A DNA stretch of 55,904 nucleotides from JBBSHS01 sp038232515 (GTDB lineage Bacteria > Actinomycetota > Acidimicrobiia > Acidimicrobiales > JAUJNH01): assembly GCA_038232515.1 (NCBI GenBank), contig JBBSHS010000005.1, forward strand, positions 1 through 55,904, given 5' to 3'. The stretch's first letter is position 1. Every line of letters begins with the position of its first letter. Under the pieces are notes generated by a model, which made no database searches, had not been told where the DNA came from, and was given only the letters and a program-made list of their open reading frames with translations. The translations under genes were made by a program, and so were the position numbers. Shown piece by piece: positions 11,244 through 19,469 of this stretch.

Positions 11244-12127
11244 CCGGAGTCGTCTCTCTTCGCCGGGGGGTGTCGGCCAGGTTGGCCTCGCCGCGCTGGA
11301 GGCAGCTCCGCTCACCTCTGCTGGTCGCAGGGGCGGTCATCGTCGGACTGCTGGTGGTGGTGGCCGTGGCCGCGCCCGTGCTGGCGCCCTATGACCCCCG
11401 GGCCTTGACGGGCGACTCGCTGGCCCGCCCCTCGGCCGCCCATCTGCTGGGCACCAATGCCGTCGGCCAGGACATCGTCTCGCAGCTGATCTGGGGCGCC
11501 CGTACGTCCTTGGTCATCGGCGTCGTCGGCGCCACCCTGGCGGTCACCGTCGGGGCCCTTGTGGGCGTCGGTGCCGGCCTGGTCGGCGGGCTGGCCGACA
11601 CGGTCATCACCCGCGTGATCGACTTGTTCCTGGCCCTGCCCGGCCTGCCCCTGATCGTGCTCGTCGCCGCCCTGCTGGGAGGGAGCCGCACGGTCGTGAT
11701 CCTGGTGGTGGCCAACGCCGGCTGGCCGCAGATCGCCCGGACGCTGCGTAGCCAGGCGCTGACGCTGAGGGAGCGGGGCTTCGTCTCCGCCGCCCGCGGC
11801 TTCGGGGGAGGCGGCTTCTATGTCATGCGCCGTCACGTCGTCCCCGCCATGGGGCCGGTCATCGCCAGCCGCTGGGTCGACTGGGCCTCCGTCGCCATCT
11901 TCCTCGAGTCGGGGCTGGCCTTCCTCGGCCTGGGTGACCCGACCACCATCAGCTGGGGGCAGATGCTCGACGGCGCCTTGAACTACCAGGGTTGGTACAT
12001 CGGCAATCTGTGGACGTGGTGGGTCCTGCCCGCCGGGTTGGCGATCACCTTGGCCGTCATCGGCTTCACCCTGATCGGAGTGGGCGTGGAGCAGGTCTTC
12101 AACCCCCGCTGGGCGAGGGGCTCATGA
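11240..12127 (+). CDS. Dipeptide/oligopeptide ABC transporter permease, DppC type (set 2)
   Basis: 295-residue inner-membrane permease, paralogue of the set 1 DppC-like protein. It has the family element PSAAHLLGTNAVGQDIVSQL, coupling loop LRERGFVSAARGFGGG and C-terminus VEQVFNPRWARGS. ATG 11240 overlaps the preceding stop. It pairs with the set 2 DppB-like protein. No ATPase gene follows, so it should rely on the fused ATPase of set 1 or on one encoded elsewhere. Confidence 0.92.
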   Translation: MTGVVSLRRGVSARLASPRWRQLRSPLLVAGAVIVGLLVVVAVAAPVLAPYDPRALTGDSLARPSAAHLLGTNAVGQDIVSQLIWGARTSLVIGVVGATLAVTVGALVGVGAGLVGGLADTVITRVIDLFLALPGLPLIVLVAALLGGSRTVVILVVANAGWPQIARTLRSQALTLRERGFVSAARGFGGGGFYVMRRHVVPAMGPVIASRWVDWASVAIFLESGLAFLGLGDPTTISWGQMLDGALNYQGWYIGNLWTWWVLPAGLAITLAVIGFTLIGVGVEQVFNPRWARGS

Positions 12128-12218
12128 GCCGCACCATCGAGGTACAGGCCGCCTGTGTGCCTTCTATCCCGATGGCTGACATACTCGGGCACAGGCACAT
12201 GATCGGGGGGACACCTTG

Positions 12219-13877
12219 ATGGACCGGATCGACAGGCGGACGTTCCTGCGCGCGTCGCTGGGGACGGCCGGCGCTCTTGCCATCGCGTCGTGTTCCAAGT
12301 CGCACAAGGGCGTCACCGGCACCGGCGCGGCCACCGACGTCAACAAGCCGGCACCACGCCCGACCATCCGCCAGTCAGGTTCCATCGACTTCGGGTTCCC
12401 GACGCCTTTCGGCTACTTCGGCGGACCGGGCTACACGCTGGCCACGATGGTCTACGACACGCTCCTGCAGGAGGACGTTGACGGCAAGATGCTGCCCCTC
12501 CTGGCCCAGACGTACGACGCCTCCGCCGATGGTCTGACCCACACGTTCCGCCTCCGCGACAACATCAAGTGGCAGGACGGCCAGCCGCTGACCGCCGACG
12601 ACGTCGTGTTCACCATCGAATACTTCAAATCCCAGACGCTCTCCCCCCAGCTGGTGGCCACACCCGAGCACGTCGCCGGAGCTCGGGCCCTCGATCCTCT
12701 GACGGTGGAGATCAAGCTGGACCTGCCCACCATCACCTTTGCCAAGCAGGTCGCCGGACAGCTTCCCATCGCCCCGCGCCACATTTGGGCGTCCATCTCC
12801 GACGCGGCCGCGGCCCAGAGCCTCGACGTCATGGTCGGCTCGGGCCCCTACCGGCTCGCCTCGCATCCCGTGGGCGAGGGCACCTACCTGTTCAACTCTT
12901 TCGACGGCTACTTCCTGGGCCGCCCCTTCGTCAAGCGGGTGGAGTTCCGCCCTGTGAACGACGACTTTCAGGGCCTCCAGGCCAATGAGATCGACGTCGG
13001 CAGCACCAATGTCTTCGGTGTGCCCACCAGCACGCTGGCTCCCTTCCGCGGCTCCGCCTACGGGATCCAGGAGTTCAAGGAGTCCATCACCATCCCGCTC
13101 AAGTGGAACGTGGGTGCCGGGGGGGCGTTGGGCGACGCCCGTTTCCGTCAGGCCTGCGCCCGGGCCATCAACCGGGGTGACATCGTCAAGCGGGTGACCG
13201 GGGGCAACAGCACCGTGGGCAACCCCGGGTACATCGTGCCCGACAACGAGTTCGCTGTCCCCGTGGAGCAGTACGCCTTCGATCCGGCGGCGGCCAACCG
13301 CATGCTGGACGACGCCGGGTACCCGCGGACCAGCCCAGGGGGGGTCCGCCGCGGTCCCGACGGCAAGCCGCTCGCCTACGACCTGACCGTCGTGACCGGC
13401 ATATCGGTGGTGCTCGAGCTGCTGGTGGCCGACCTGAAGAACATCGGCGTGAACGTGAACCCGGTCCAGGTGCCGCTCCCCAACGTCCTAGGCGGGGCGC
13501 CCTACGACATGCTCGTGGGCTTCGACGGCGGTTTCGGACGCGGGGGGGACCCGGACCACCTCCGACTCGTGTACCAATCCACGTCTAGGGCCTTCCAGCA
13601 CCCTCTCGGGTACCGCAATCCACAGGTGGACGATCTGGCCGACAGGCAGGCGGTGGCGCTCGACGACGCCAGCCGCAAAGCCATAGTCGCCGATCTGCAA
13701 CGGCTGGTGGCCCAGGACCTCCCGGTCCTGCCTCTCTATTATCCGACCACCTACAGCGTGTACAAGAAGTCGGTCTTCGACCAGTGGAGCAACGGCACCG
13801 CCCTCACTGACGCAAAGCGCAACCTCATGACCGGCAAGCTGACCGGGATCACCATTCGCCCATCGATCGGAGCGTGA
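12219..13877 (+). CDS. Peptide ABC transporter substrate-binding lipoprotein, SBP_bac_5 family (set 2)
   Basis: About 552 residues. The leader MDRIDRRTFLRASLGTAGAL has a Tat twin-arginine motif (RRTFLRA) and lipobox AIASC, so a membrane-anchored lipoprotein is expected. The mature part is DppA/OppA-like (DNIKWQDGQPLTADDVVFTI; RQACARAINRGDIVKRVTGG) and paralogous to the set 1 binding protein. A TTG at 12216 immediately precedes ATG 12219; GGGGGG at about 12205-12210 is the likely ribosome site. Different binding proteins with related permeases suggest two substrate ranges. Confidence 0.92.
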   Translation: MDRIDRRTFLRASLGTAGALAIASCSKSHKGVTGTGAATDVNKPAPRPTIRQSGSIDFGFPTPFGYFGGPGYTLATMVYDTLLQEDVDGKMLPLLAQTYDASADGLTHTFRLRDNIKWQDGQPLTADDVVFTIEYFKSQTLSPQLVATPEHVAGARALDPLTVEIKLDLPTITFAKQVAGQLPIAPRHIWASISDAAAAQSLDVMVGSGPYRLASHPVGEGTYLFNSFDGYFLGRPFVKRVEFRPVNDDFQGLQANEIDVGSTNVFGVPTSTLAPFRGSAYGIQEFKESITIPLKWNVGAGGALGDARFRQACARAINRGDIVKRVTGGNSTVGNPGYIVPDNEFAVPVEQYAFDPAAANRMLDDAGYPRTSPGGVRRGPDGKPLAYDLTVVTGISVVLELLVADLKNIGVNVNPVQVPLPNVLGGAPYDMLVGFDGGFGRGGDPDHLRLVYQSTSRAFQHPLGYRNPQVDDLADRQAVALDDASRKAIVADLQRLVAQDLPVLPLYYPTTYSVYKKSVFDQWSNGTALTDAKRNLMTGKLTGITIRPSIGA

Positions 13878-13880
13878 GCC

Positions 13881-14243
13881 ATGAGCGATCAGACGCCTTC
13901 AACCCCCAGAGGGGTCAGCACCGGGCAGACTTCATCGCCTCGACAGCACGAGGGCTGGTTGCGGGCCGTGCGCCCCATTCTCCTCGGCACGCTGCTGGCC
14001 GGCATGCTGTTGACGCTGCTCGTGGCACCGTCAGCCTTGCAGGCGCAGGAGGGCGCCCCTCCGGGCACGGCGCCTCCGAGCGGCTACGGGGCGGCCCCCA
14101 GCCAGGGCACCGTCCCGGCCCGCCAGGTCGCCCTGATCGCTCAAGCGGGCGGTGGCAGTGCCATCTGGTGGTTGGTAGCCGGCGTGTTCGTCGTCATCCT
14201 GCTGCTCGGAGCGGCGACGCTGTACCTCCGTCAACGGGCATGA
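13881..14243 (+). CDS. Small membrane protein, function unknown
   Basis: 120 residues. The layout is a hydrophilic start, a hydrophobic stretch ILLGTLLAGMLLTLLVA ending in APSALQAQEG that could be a signal peptide or first membrane helix, a Gly/Pro-rich middle, and a second helix WWLVAGVFVVILLLGAATLYL with a short basic tail (RQRA). I do not recognise a family. It begins three bases after the set 2 binding protein, and its stop overlaps the next start (ATGA), so it belongs to the same transcription unit. It might be an accessory membrane anchor, but nothing in the sequence proves this. Confidence 0.75.
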   Translation: MSDQTPSTPRGVSTGQTSSPRQHEGWLRAVRPILLGTLLAGMLLTLLVAPSALQAQEGAPPGTAPPSGYGAAPSQGTVPARQVALIAQAGGGSAIWWLVAGVFVVILLLGAATLYLRQRA

Positions 14244-15712
14244 CCGACCCCGGACCAATGACGGGCAGGCCAGACAGGGAGATCTCCCGCCGGCACTTCC
14301 TCAAGGTTGCCGGCGGCGCCGGCATCGCCGTAACCGCCGCCCCACTCTCGGGCTCGCTCATGGCCGCCTGTTCGAAGTCGGGGAGCAAGGACACCCTGAA
14401 GGTGGGGGTGATGGCTCCGTTCTCGGGCATCGGGCAGTTCGTCGGCGACGTCGTCAACAGCTCCCTCGACGCCGCCGTCAAGCAGCTGAACGCCACGAAG
14501 GGAGTGGGCGGGCGCAAGGTCGAGCTACTGCTGCGCGATACCGCAGACGATCCGGCGGCCACCTCCTCCATCTACCGGGAGCTCTCCTCCACCAAGGACA
14601 TCCTGGGCATCTTGTGGTGCGGCTCGATGGGCTTCTACGACATGCTGCCCCAGATCGGCAAGGACGGCCTGCCGGTCATCGCCGTCTTCGAAGACCCTCT
14701 TTCTGCCGGCCAGCTCTACCCGCAGGCCGGCAGCCGGTCTCTGTTCCAGATGTCCGTGCCGGCGGTGTACCTCAACCGGGCCTTGGCCGACTACGCCAGG
14801 AACGACCGGGGGTACGCATCTGCGGCCATGATCTACGACGCCAAGCTGGAGACCGCCTTCGACCCTGCCGGCAGCACCGCCCAACGTTTCCAGCAGGCGT
14901 TCAGCGGTGCCGGCCTCGCCGTGGCCCCGGCCGAGAGCTTCGCCACCGGCGACACTGACTTCGGCGCCCAGCTGGGCAGATTGCGGGCCGCCGCCCCGCA
15001 GGTGCTGGTCCTCGACGGGCTCTCCAGCGACACCGGCGCCATAGCCGCCGCGCTGGACACCATGGGCGCGGGCTACGTGGACACGCCCACGGCCAAGGGG
15101 CCCGGATGGCAACCGCACGTCTTCGGATCGTACGCAGGTATCAACCAGCTGTGGGACGACACCGCCCTGGGGGCGGCCAAGGTCGGCTCGGTGACCGCCT
15201 GGCACGTGGGAGGCCTCACCATGCTGCCCTCCTTCACGATCGCACGGTGGCTCGACAAGTACGTAGGCAAGCAGCCCGTCGGCGGCGAAGAGCTACCCGC
15301 CAACGGGCTGGCCACATTGCTCCACGGCCTGAAGAAGGCCGGGACGGCTGACCGGCAACGGTTGGTCAAGGGCATCGAGACGATGGGCCAGGTCACCTTC
15401 GCCTCCACCGGCTTCAGCTTCAGCCAGAGCCAGCACGGCGCCATCACCCCGGACGACATCGTCCTGCTGACCTTCGAGCGACTCCGGGGCCCCGCCCCCA
15501 CCGACCCGCCATACCAGCTCGGGGTGGAGTGGCAGGAGGGTGGCCCGCTGGCCTCGCTCGGGTCCTCCACCACCCTGCTCGTGCGACCGACGCTCGCCGC
15601 CAACCGTCGTGCCCACGGCGACGTGATGAACCAGGCGGTGCAGGGCGGCTATGGCACCCAGTGCACCAAGCAGCCCGACGGGACCCTGAACGCCGAGTGC
15701 AAGATCCACTAG
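14240..15712 (+). CDS. Orphan LivK-type ABC substrate-binding lipoprotein (Peripla_BP_6)
   Basis: 490 residues. The N-terminal leader contains the Tat motif SRRHFLKVAGG and a lipobox-like MAAC, predicting export and lipid anchoring. The mature region opens with LKVGVMAPFSGIGQFVGDVV, the usual start of leucine/amide/urea-type binding proteins (type I periplasmic fold), and continues with features such as RDTADDPAATSSIYRELSS. No LivH/M permease or LivG/F ATPase lies nearby. ATG 14240 overlaps the stop of the small membrane protein. It may act as a sensor or scavenger, or work with a transporter encoded elsewhere. Confidence 0.88.
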   Translation: MTDPGPMTGRPDREISRRHFLKVAGGAGIAVTAAPLSGSLMAACSKSGSKDTLKVGVMAPFSGIGQFVGDVVNSSLDAAVKQLNATKGVGGRKVELLLRDTADDPAATSSIYRELSSTKDILGILWCGSMGFYDMLPQIGKDGLPVIAVFEDPLSAGQLYPQAGSRSLFQMSVPAVYLNRALADYARNDRGYASAAMIYDAKLETAFDPAGSTAQRFQQAFSGAGLAVAPAESFATGDTDFGAQLGRLRAAAPQVLVLDGLSSDTGAIAAALDTMGAGYVDTPTAKGPGWQPHVFGSYAGINQLWDDTALGAAKVGSVTAWHVGGLTMLPSFTIARWLDKYVGKQPVGGEELPANGLATLLHGLKKAGTADRQRLVKGIETMGQVTFASTGFSFSQSQHGAITPDDIVLLTFERLRGPAPTDPPYQLGVEWQEGGPLASLGSSTTLLVRPTLAANRRAHGDVMNQAVQGGYGTQCTKQPDGTLNAECKIH

Positions 15713-15731
15713 GCCGCGGGAGGAGAGGCTG

Positions 15732-16784
15732 ATGGCGCCCGGGCAACGTCCCCGATCGCCGGCTGGCCAACGGCGACGGCTGGCCCGTCGGCTGGGACGA
15801 GCTGCCTCATCTCCAGGCGAGCCCCGGCCCACGGCCGGTCTTCCGCCGAGCGTCGCCGCCGCGCCGCCCATCGAAGCTCCTTCTCAGCCGATGCCCCCCA
15901 CCCCTCAGCCGAGGGGCCAGCTGCCGGTGTACTTGGGCGTTGGGGTGGTGCTCCTGCTCCTGGGTGCCGTACTTGGCTACCAGGTGAGGCGGCCCGCCCA
16001 CCACACCACGATCACCAGCTCCTCCAAGGTCAACAACGAGGGCGAGGACCTGTCCGTCACGGGGGTCTCCGACTCCTTCGACCGACCGGACGATCCATCG
16101 TCCCTCGGTACGTCGCCGACCGGGATGATGTGGCGGGCCGACGCCGGTACCTGGGGGATCGTCGGCGGCCAGGCGGCCCCTCTGGTCCCGGCGCCGGGGC
16201 ACAGCTTCGCCGTGGTCCCCCTGGGCAACAGCGACGGGGCGGTGCAGGTCCAGATGGCCAAGGTGGCTGACGGCGCTGGGCTCGTCTTCCGGTACCAGGA
16301 CCCCCGCAACTACTGGGCGGTCACCGCCGCGCCCTATTACGCCACCTGGGTGGTGTCCCGGACGGTCGACGCCCGCACCCAGGTGGTGGCCAACACCGGG
16401 CTCTCGGCCACTCATGACGGGACAACCCTCGCCGTGCGGATGACCGGCGACGTCATCGACGTCGCCGTCGAGGCCGGCGTGAGGAAGACCATCAGCGACG
16501 GCGCCCTGCTGCACTCGTCAATGGTGGGCCTGATGGTCAGCGGGATCTCCTCCACCGCCCCACGCTTCGACGACTTTGAGATGGCGGCCGTCGCCAGCCC
16601 GCCGGTGTCGCCGCCGACCGACCTGGGCACCTCCACGACGGTGCCCGGCGACGCGTCGACCACCACGCCGACCACGCAGGTCGTCCCCGACACGACCGCG
16701 GTGCCGGCTCCGTCGACGGCGCCTAGGGCACCGCTGACGACTAACAGGACGGGCGGGAGACGCAGCCTGCCTCCACCGGGCTGA
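15732..16784 (+). CDS. Single-pass membrane protein with an extracellular beta-rich module
   Basis: 350 residues. A basic, Pro-rich cytoplasmic N-terminus is followed by one membrane helix (LPVYLGVGVVLLLLGAVLGY, about residues 65-85). An outer module of roughly residues 115-285 begins SFDRPDDPSSLGTSPTG and contains DGAGLVFRYQDPRNYWAV, resembling LamG/DUF1080-type jelly-roll domains. The C-terminal tail is rich in Thr, Ser and Pro and may be glycosylated. The same module ends the next protein. ATG 15732 has AGGAGAGG just upstream. The role is unknown; carbohydrate binding at the cell surface is a reasonable guess. Confidence 0.8.
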   Translation: MAPGQRPRSPAGQRRRLARRLGRAASSPGEPRPTAGLPPSVAAAPPIEAPSQPMPPTPQPRGQLPVYLGVGVVLLLLGAVLGYQVRRPAHHTTITSSSKVNNEGEDLSVTGVSDSFDRPDDPSSLGTSPTGMMWRADAGTWGIVGGQAAPLVPAPGHSFAVVPLGNSDGAVQVQMAKVADGAGLVFRYQDPRNYWAVTAAPYYATWVVSRTVDARTQVVANTGLSATHDGTTLAVRMTGDVIDVAVEAGVRKTISDGALLHSSMVGLMVSGISSTAPRFDDFEMAAVASPPVSPPTDLGTSTTVPGDASTTTPTTQVVPDTTAVPAPSTAPRAPLTTNRTGGRRSLPPPG

Positions 16785-16858
16785 GCACCATCGCCATTCA
16801 GGGGTCCCGGCCGCTCACGTCCCACCGGCCAGGCCTGACGGACGACGGCGCCCATATC

Positions 16859-19354
16859 GTGGCGGTCGACGGGCAGGGTAAGGTCCGGGCCGAGGAGAGC
16901 GGGACGCAGACGGCACCTTTGCGACCACGGCCGGCAAGGCTGGTGCTGATCGGTCTGGTCGGAGCCCAGGTCGTGGCCCTCGCCCACTTCACGTCGAGGA
17001 GCTTCTTCGTCTACGACGACTTCATCTACCTCCGCCAGGCCCAGCGCCGGGGCCTTTCACTGCGGTTTCTGGCCCAACCGCTGAACCTGCACTTCTCACC
17101 CGCCCACCGGTTCGTCGACTGGTTGATCGAGCGGGCCTTCCCGCTGAACTTCGGAGTGGCCCAACTCCTGCTGCTGGCCTGCTTCGCCGCCTCGCTGATC
17201 CTCCTCCACGAGGTGCTCGCCGAGCTGTTCGGCCACGGTCCCGGCCCGCTGGTGCTGACCGTGCTCTACGGCACGTCGCTCGTGCAGGTGGGCGTGGCCC
17301 AGTGGTGGGCCTCGGGCCTGCAGTCGTTGCCGTCGACCGTGCTGAGCCTGGCCGCCATCCTGGCCTACCTCCGCTACCACCGGAACGGCTCACGTCGGAT
17401 GCTGGTGGTCTCGTCGATGGCGTTCACCGTCGGGTTGCTCTTCTACATCAAGCCCCTGCTGGTACCGCTGTACATCTTCCTGCTACGGGTGCTGGTGCTC
17501 GACCCCGGCCGTACGGTCCGGGAATCGCTGGCTGCCGTCGCCCGTGAGTGGCGCACGTGGGCGCTCTATCTCGCTCCTGCCATGGTGTACGTCGCCGGCT
17601 ACGCGGTCTGGTACTGGCACTCCTCCGGCACGTCGTCGCCCGGCGCCATCGGGCGCTACCTGGAAATCTCCTGGGGCCGCGCCTTCTTGCCGGACTTCGT
17701 CGGCTTCGCCGTGGCTCCGGGTCCGATGCCCACGACGGCCGCCGTGGCCGTGCTGGCCGTGCAGGCCGGTCTGTTGATGATCGTGGGCTGGAGCGTGGTG
17801 CGCCACCCTCGGGCCTGGCGGGCCTGGGCCTTCTTCGTGGCCGTCTTCGTGGCCAACGGTCTGGCCACCGGGCTCGTCCGGCTCGGCACCTTCGGCCCCG
17901 ACGTCGCCTATTCCTACAGGTACTGGATGGAGGCCGCCTACCTGCTGCCCGTGGCCCTCGGGGCGGCGTTCCTCGGCTTCCCCAAACGGCCCGGGGCCAT
18001 GGGTCGTCTGGCCTCGCAGATTTCGGCCCGGCCGTGGTGGCGGACGGTGGCGTGGTCGGCGGCCAGCGTGGCCATGGCCGCCCACCTGGTGCTGGTCTGG
18101 TCGAGCGCCGACCACCTCAGCCGGCAGTGGGCGGGGCACGACGCCGGCCTCTACATGGGCAAGGTGAGGAGCCAGCTCCGCTACCTCGCCCAGCTCGGCA
18201 TACGGCCCACCATCGTCGACGGGGCCGTCCCCGACAGCGTCATGCCGGCGTGGATGGCCTACGGAGCGGACGTGCCGTACAACCGCTACTCCGAGCTCTT
18301 TCCCCTCCTGGGCGGCCGGCTCCAGTTCGACCGTCCATCGCCCAACCTGTTCCGGGTCGGCTCCGACGGCACCCTGGCCCGGGTCGCCTTCGTTCCCCAG
18401 GCGGGCGGGGAGACGCCCGGTCTTTTGCAGACGGGCGCCCTCAAGGTGACGATGGGCACGGCCGAGACCAGTGGCAACGGGGTGTGCGTACGTTCTGCAC
18501 TTGCCCCTGGGTCCGTCGAATTCACCCCTTCCGCTGCGCACGACGGGGATGACTGGTACGCCCAGGTCCTCTACCGATCGGATATCAAGACGAACGTGAC
18601 TGCGTACATCGACCGGGGTTCGGGCTTCACGTACATGGACCAGCGGTCGGTGACGGTGGCCCATCCCGGAGCGGGCGCCGCTCTCGTCCCACTGGGGGGC
18701 CCAGGAGTGGTGCGGCTGCGCCTGGAGATACCGCCCCGGTCACGACTGTGCCTCGACAACCTTGAGCTGGGTCCCTTGACCGAGCCGGGCACGCCGAGCA
18801 GCGGCAGTGGCGGCGCCGTCGACCCCTTCGACCGGGACGACTCGGCCTCGTCCCTCGGCCACACGCCGTCCGGCGTCGCCTGGCACGCCGAGTCCGGGAC
18901 CTGGGGGATCGCCAGCGGCCAGGCCGTTGTGTACAGCCCGGGCGAAGGGGCCGACTTCGCCACCGTGGGGGCGGCGTGGCCGGACTGCGTGGTGCAGGTC
19001 CGGCTGACCAAGGTCGCCCCCTACGCCGGCCTGGTCTTCCGCTACCGCGACCCGGCGAACTACTGGGCGGTGGTGGCGGCCCCCGCGTACTCGACGTGGG
19101 TCATCGTGCGGGTGGCCGACGGTCAGACGACCCAGATGGGCAACACCGGCCTGGTGTCGACCGGGGACGGCACCACCGTGGGCGCCCGGATGAGGGGCGC
19201 CACCGTCGACATCCTGGTCGACGGCAAGATCATGACGACCGTAGCCAGCCCCCCGTCGCCCGGTGCCGACAAGGTGGGGTTGACGGCGGACGGCGCCGAT
19301 GCCACCCACGCCCGCTTCGACGACTTCAGCGTGGTGCCCGAGCCGGCGCCGTAG
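16859..19354 (+). CDS. GT-C-like multipass membrane protein with C-terminal beta-rich module
   Basis: 831 residues. The first ~500 form many membrane helices with an early acidic motif SFFVYDDFIYLRQAQ, reminiscent of GT39/GT-C enzymes that use polyprenyl-phosphate sugars at the outer face of the membrane. A beta-rich region (about 520-640) follows, and then a module (about 655-828) with FDRDDSASSLGHTPSG and YAGLVFRYRDPANYWAVV, homologous to that in the upstream protein. GTG 16859 is the start; no strong ribosome site is visible. It is probably a surface-glycan glycosyltransferase, but donor and acceptor are unknown. Confidence 0.75.
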   Translation: MAVDGQGKVRAEESGTQTAPLRPRPARLVLIGLVGAQVVALAHFTSRSFFVYDDFIYLRQAQRRGLSLRFLAQPLNLHFSPAHRFVDWLIERAFPLNFGVAQLLLLACFAASLILLHEVLAELFGHGPGPLVLTVLYGTSLVQVGVAQWWASGLQSLPSTVLSLAAILAYLRYHRNGSRRMLVVSSMAFTVGLLFYIKPLLVPLYIFLLRVLVLDPGRTVRESLAAVAREWRTWALYLAPAMVYVAGYAVWYWHSSGTSSPGAIGRYLEISWGRAFLPDFVGFAVAPGPMPTTAAVAVLAVQAGLLMIVGWSVVRHPRAWRAWAFFVAVFVANGLATGLVRLGTFGPDVAYSYRYWMEAAYLLPVALGAAFLGFPKRPGAMGRLASQISARPWWRTVAWSAASVAMAAHLVLVWSSADHLSRQWAGHDAGLYMGKVRSQLRYLAQLGIRPTIVDGAVPDSVMPAWMAYGADVPYNRYSELFPLLGGRLQFDRPSPNLFRVGSDGTLARVAFVPQAGGETPGLLQTGALKVTMGTAETSGNGVCVRSALAPGSVEFTPSAAHDGDDWYAQVLYRSDIKTNVTAYIDRGSGFTYMDQRSVTVAHPGAGAALVPLGGPGVVRLRLEIPPRSRLCLDNLELGPLTEPGTPSSGSGGAVDPFDRDDSASSLGHTPSGVAWHAESGTWGIASGQAVVYSPGEGADFATVGAAWPDCVVQVRLTKVAPYAGLVFRYRDPANYWAVVAAPAYSTWVIVRVADGQTTQMGNTGLVSTGDGTTVGARMRGATVDILVDGKIMTTVASPPSPGADKVGLTADGADATHARFDDFSVVPEPAP

Positions 19355-19369
19355 GCTCGGCCGACGAGC

Positions 19370-19440
19370 TTTGGAAGGGCCCATACGAGGGTGAACAAGG
19401 CCGAAGGACGTCTGTCCACCCCCACCTGGGCCCATCCAAA
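19370..19440. terminator. Inverted repeat between convergent genes, possible bidirectional terminator
   Basis: TTTGGAAGGGCCCA (19370-19383) matches TGGGCCCATCCAAA (19427-19440) as an inverted repeat with one mismatch in 14. Inside it GGGTG and CACCC can extend the stem. It lies in the 115-base space between the convergent genes ending at 19354 (+) and 19470 (-). Confidence 0.5.
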
Positions 19441-19469
19441 CCGACGCGCCGCTATGGGGAACCGGAGCC

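Noticed and set aside
12128..12218. GCCTGTG...CACAGGC inverted repeat before the set 2 binding protein
   Set aside because: Only seven base pairs with a long loop; too weak to call as a terminator or operator.
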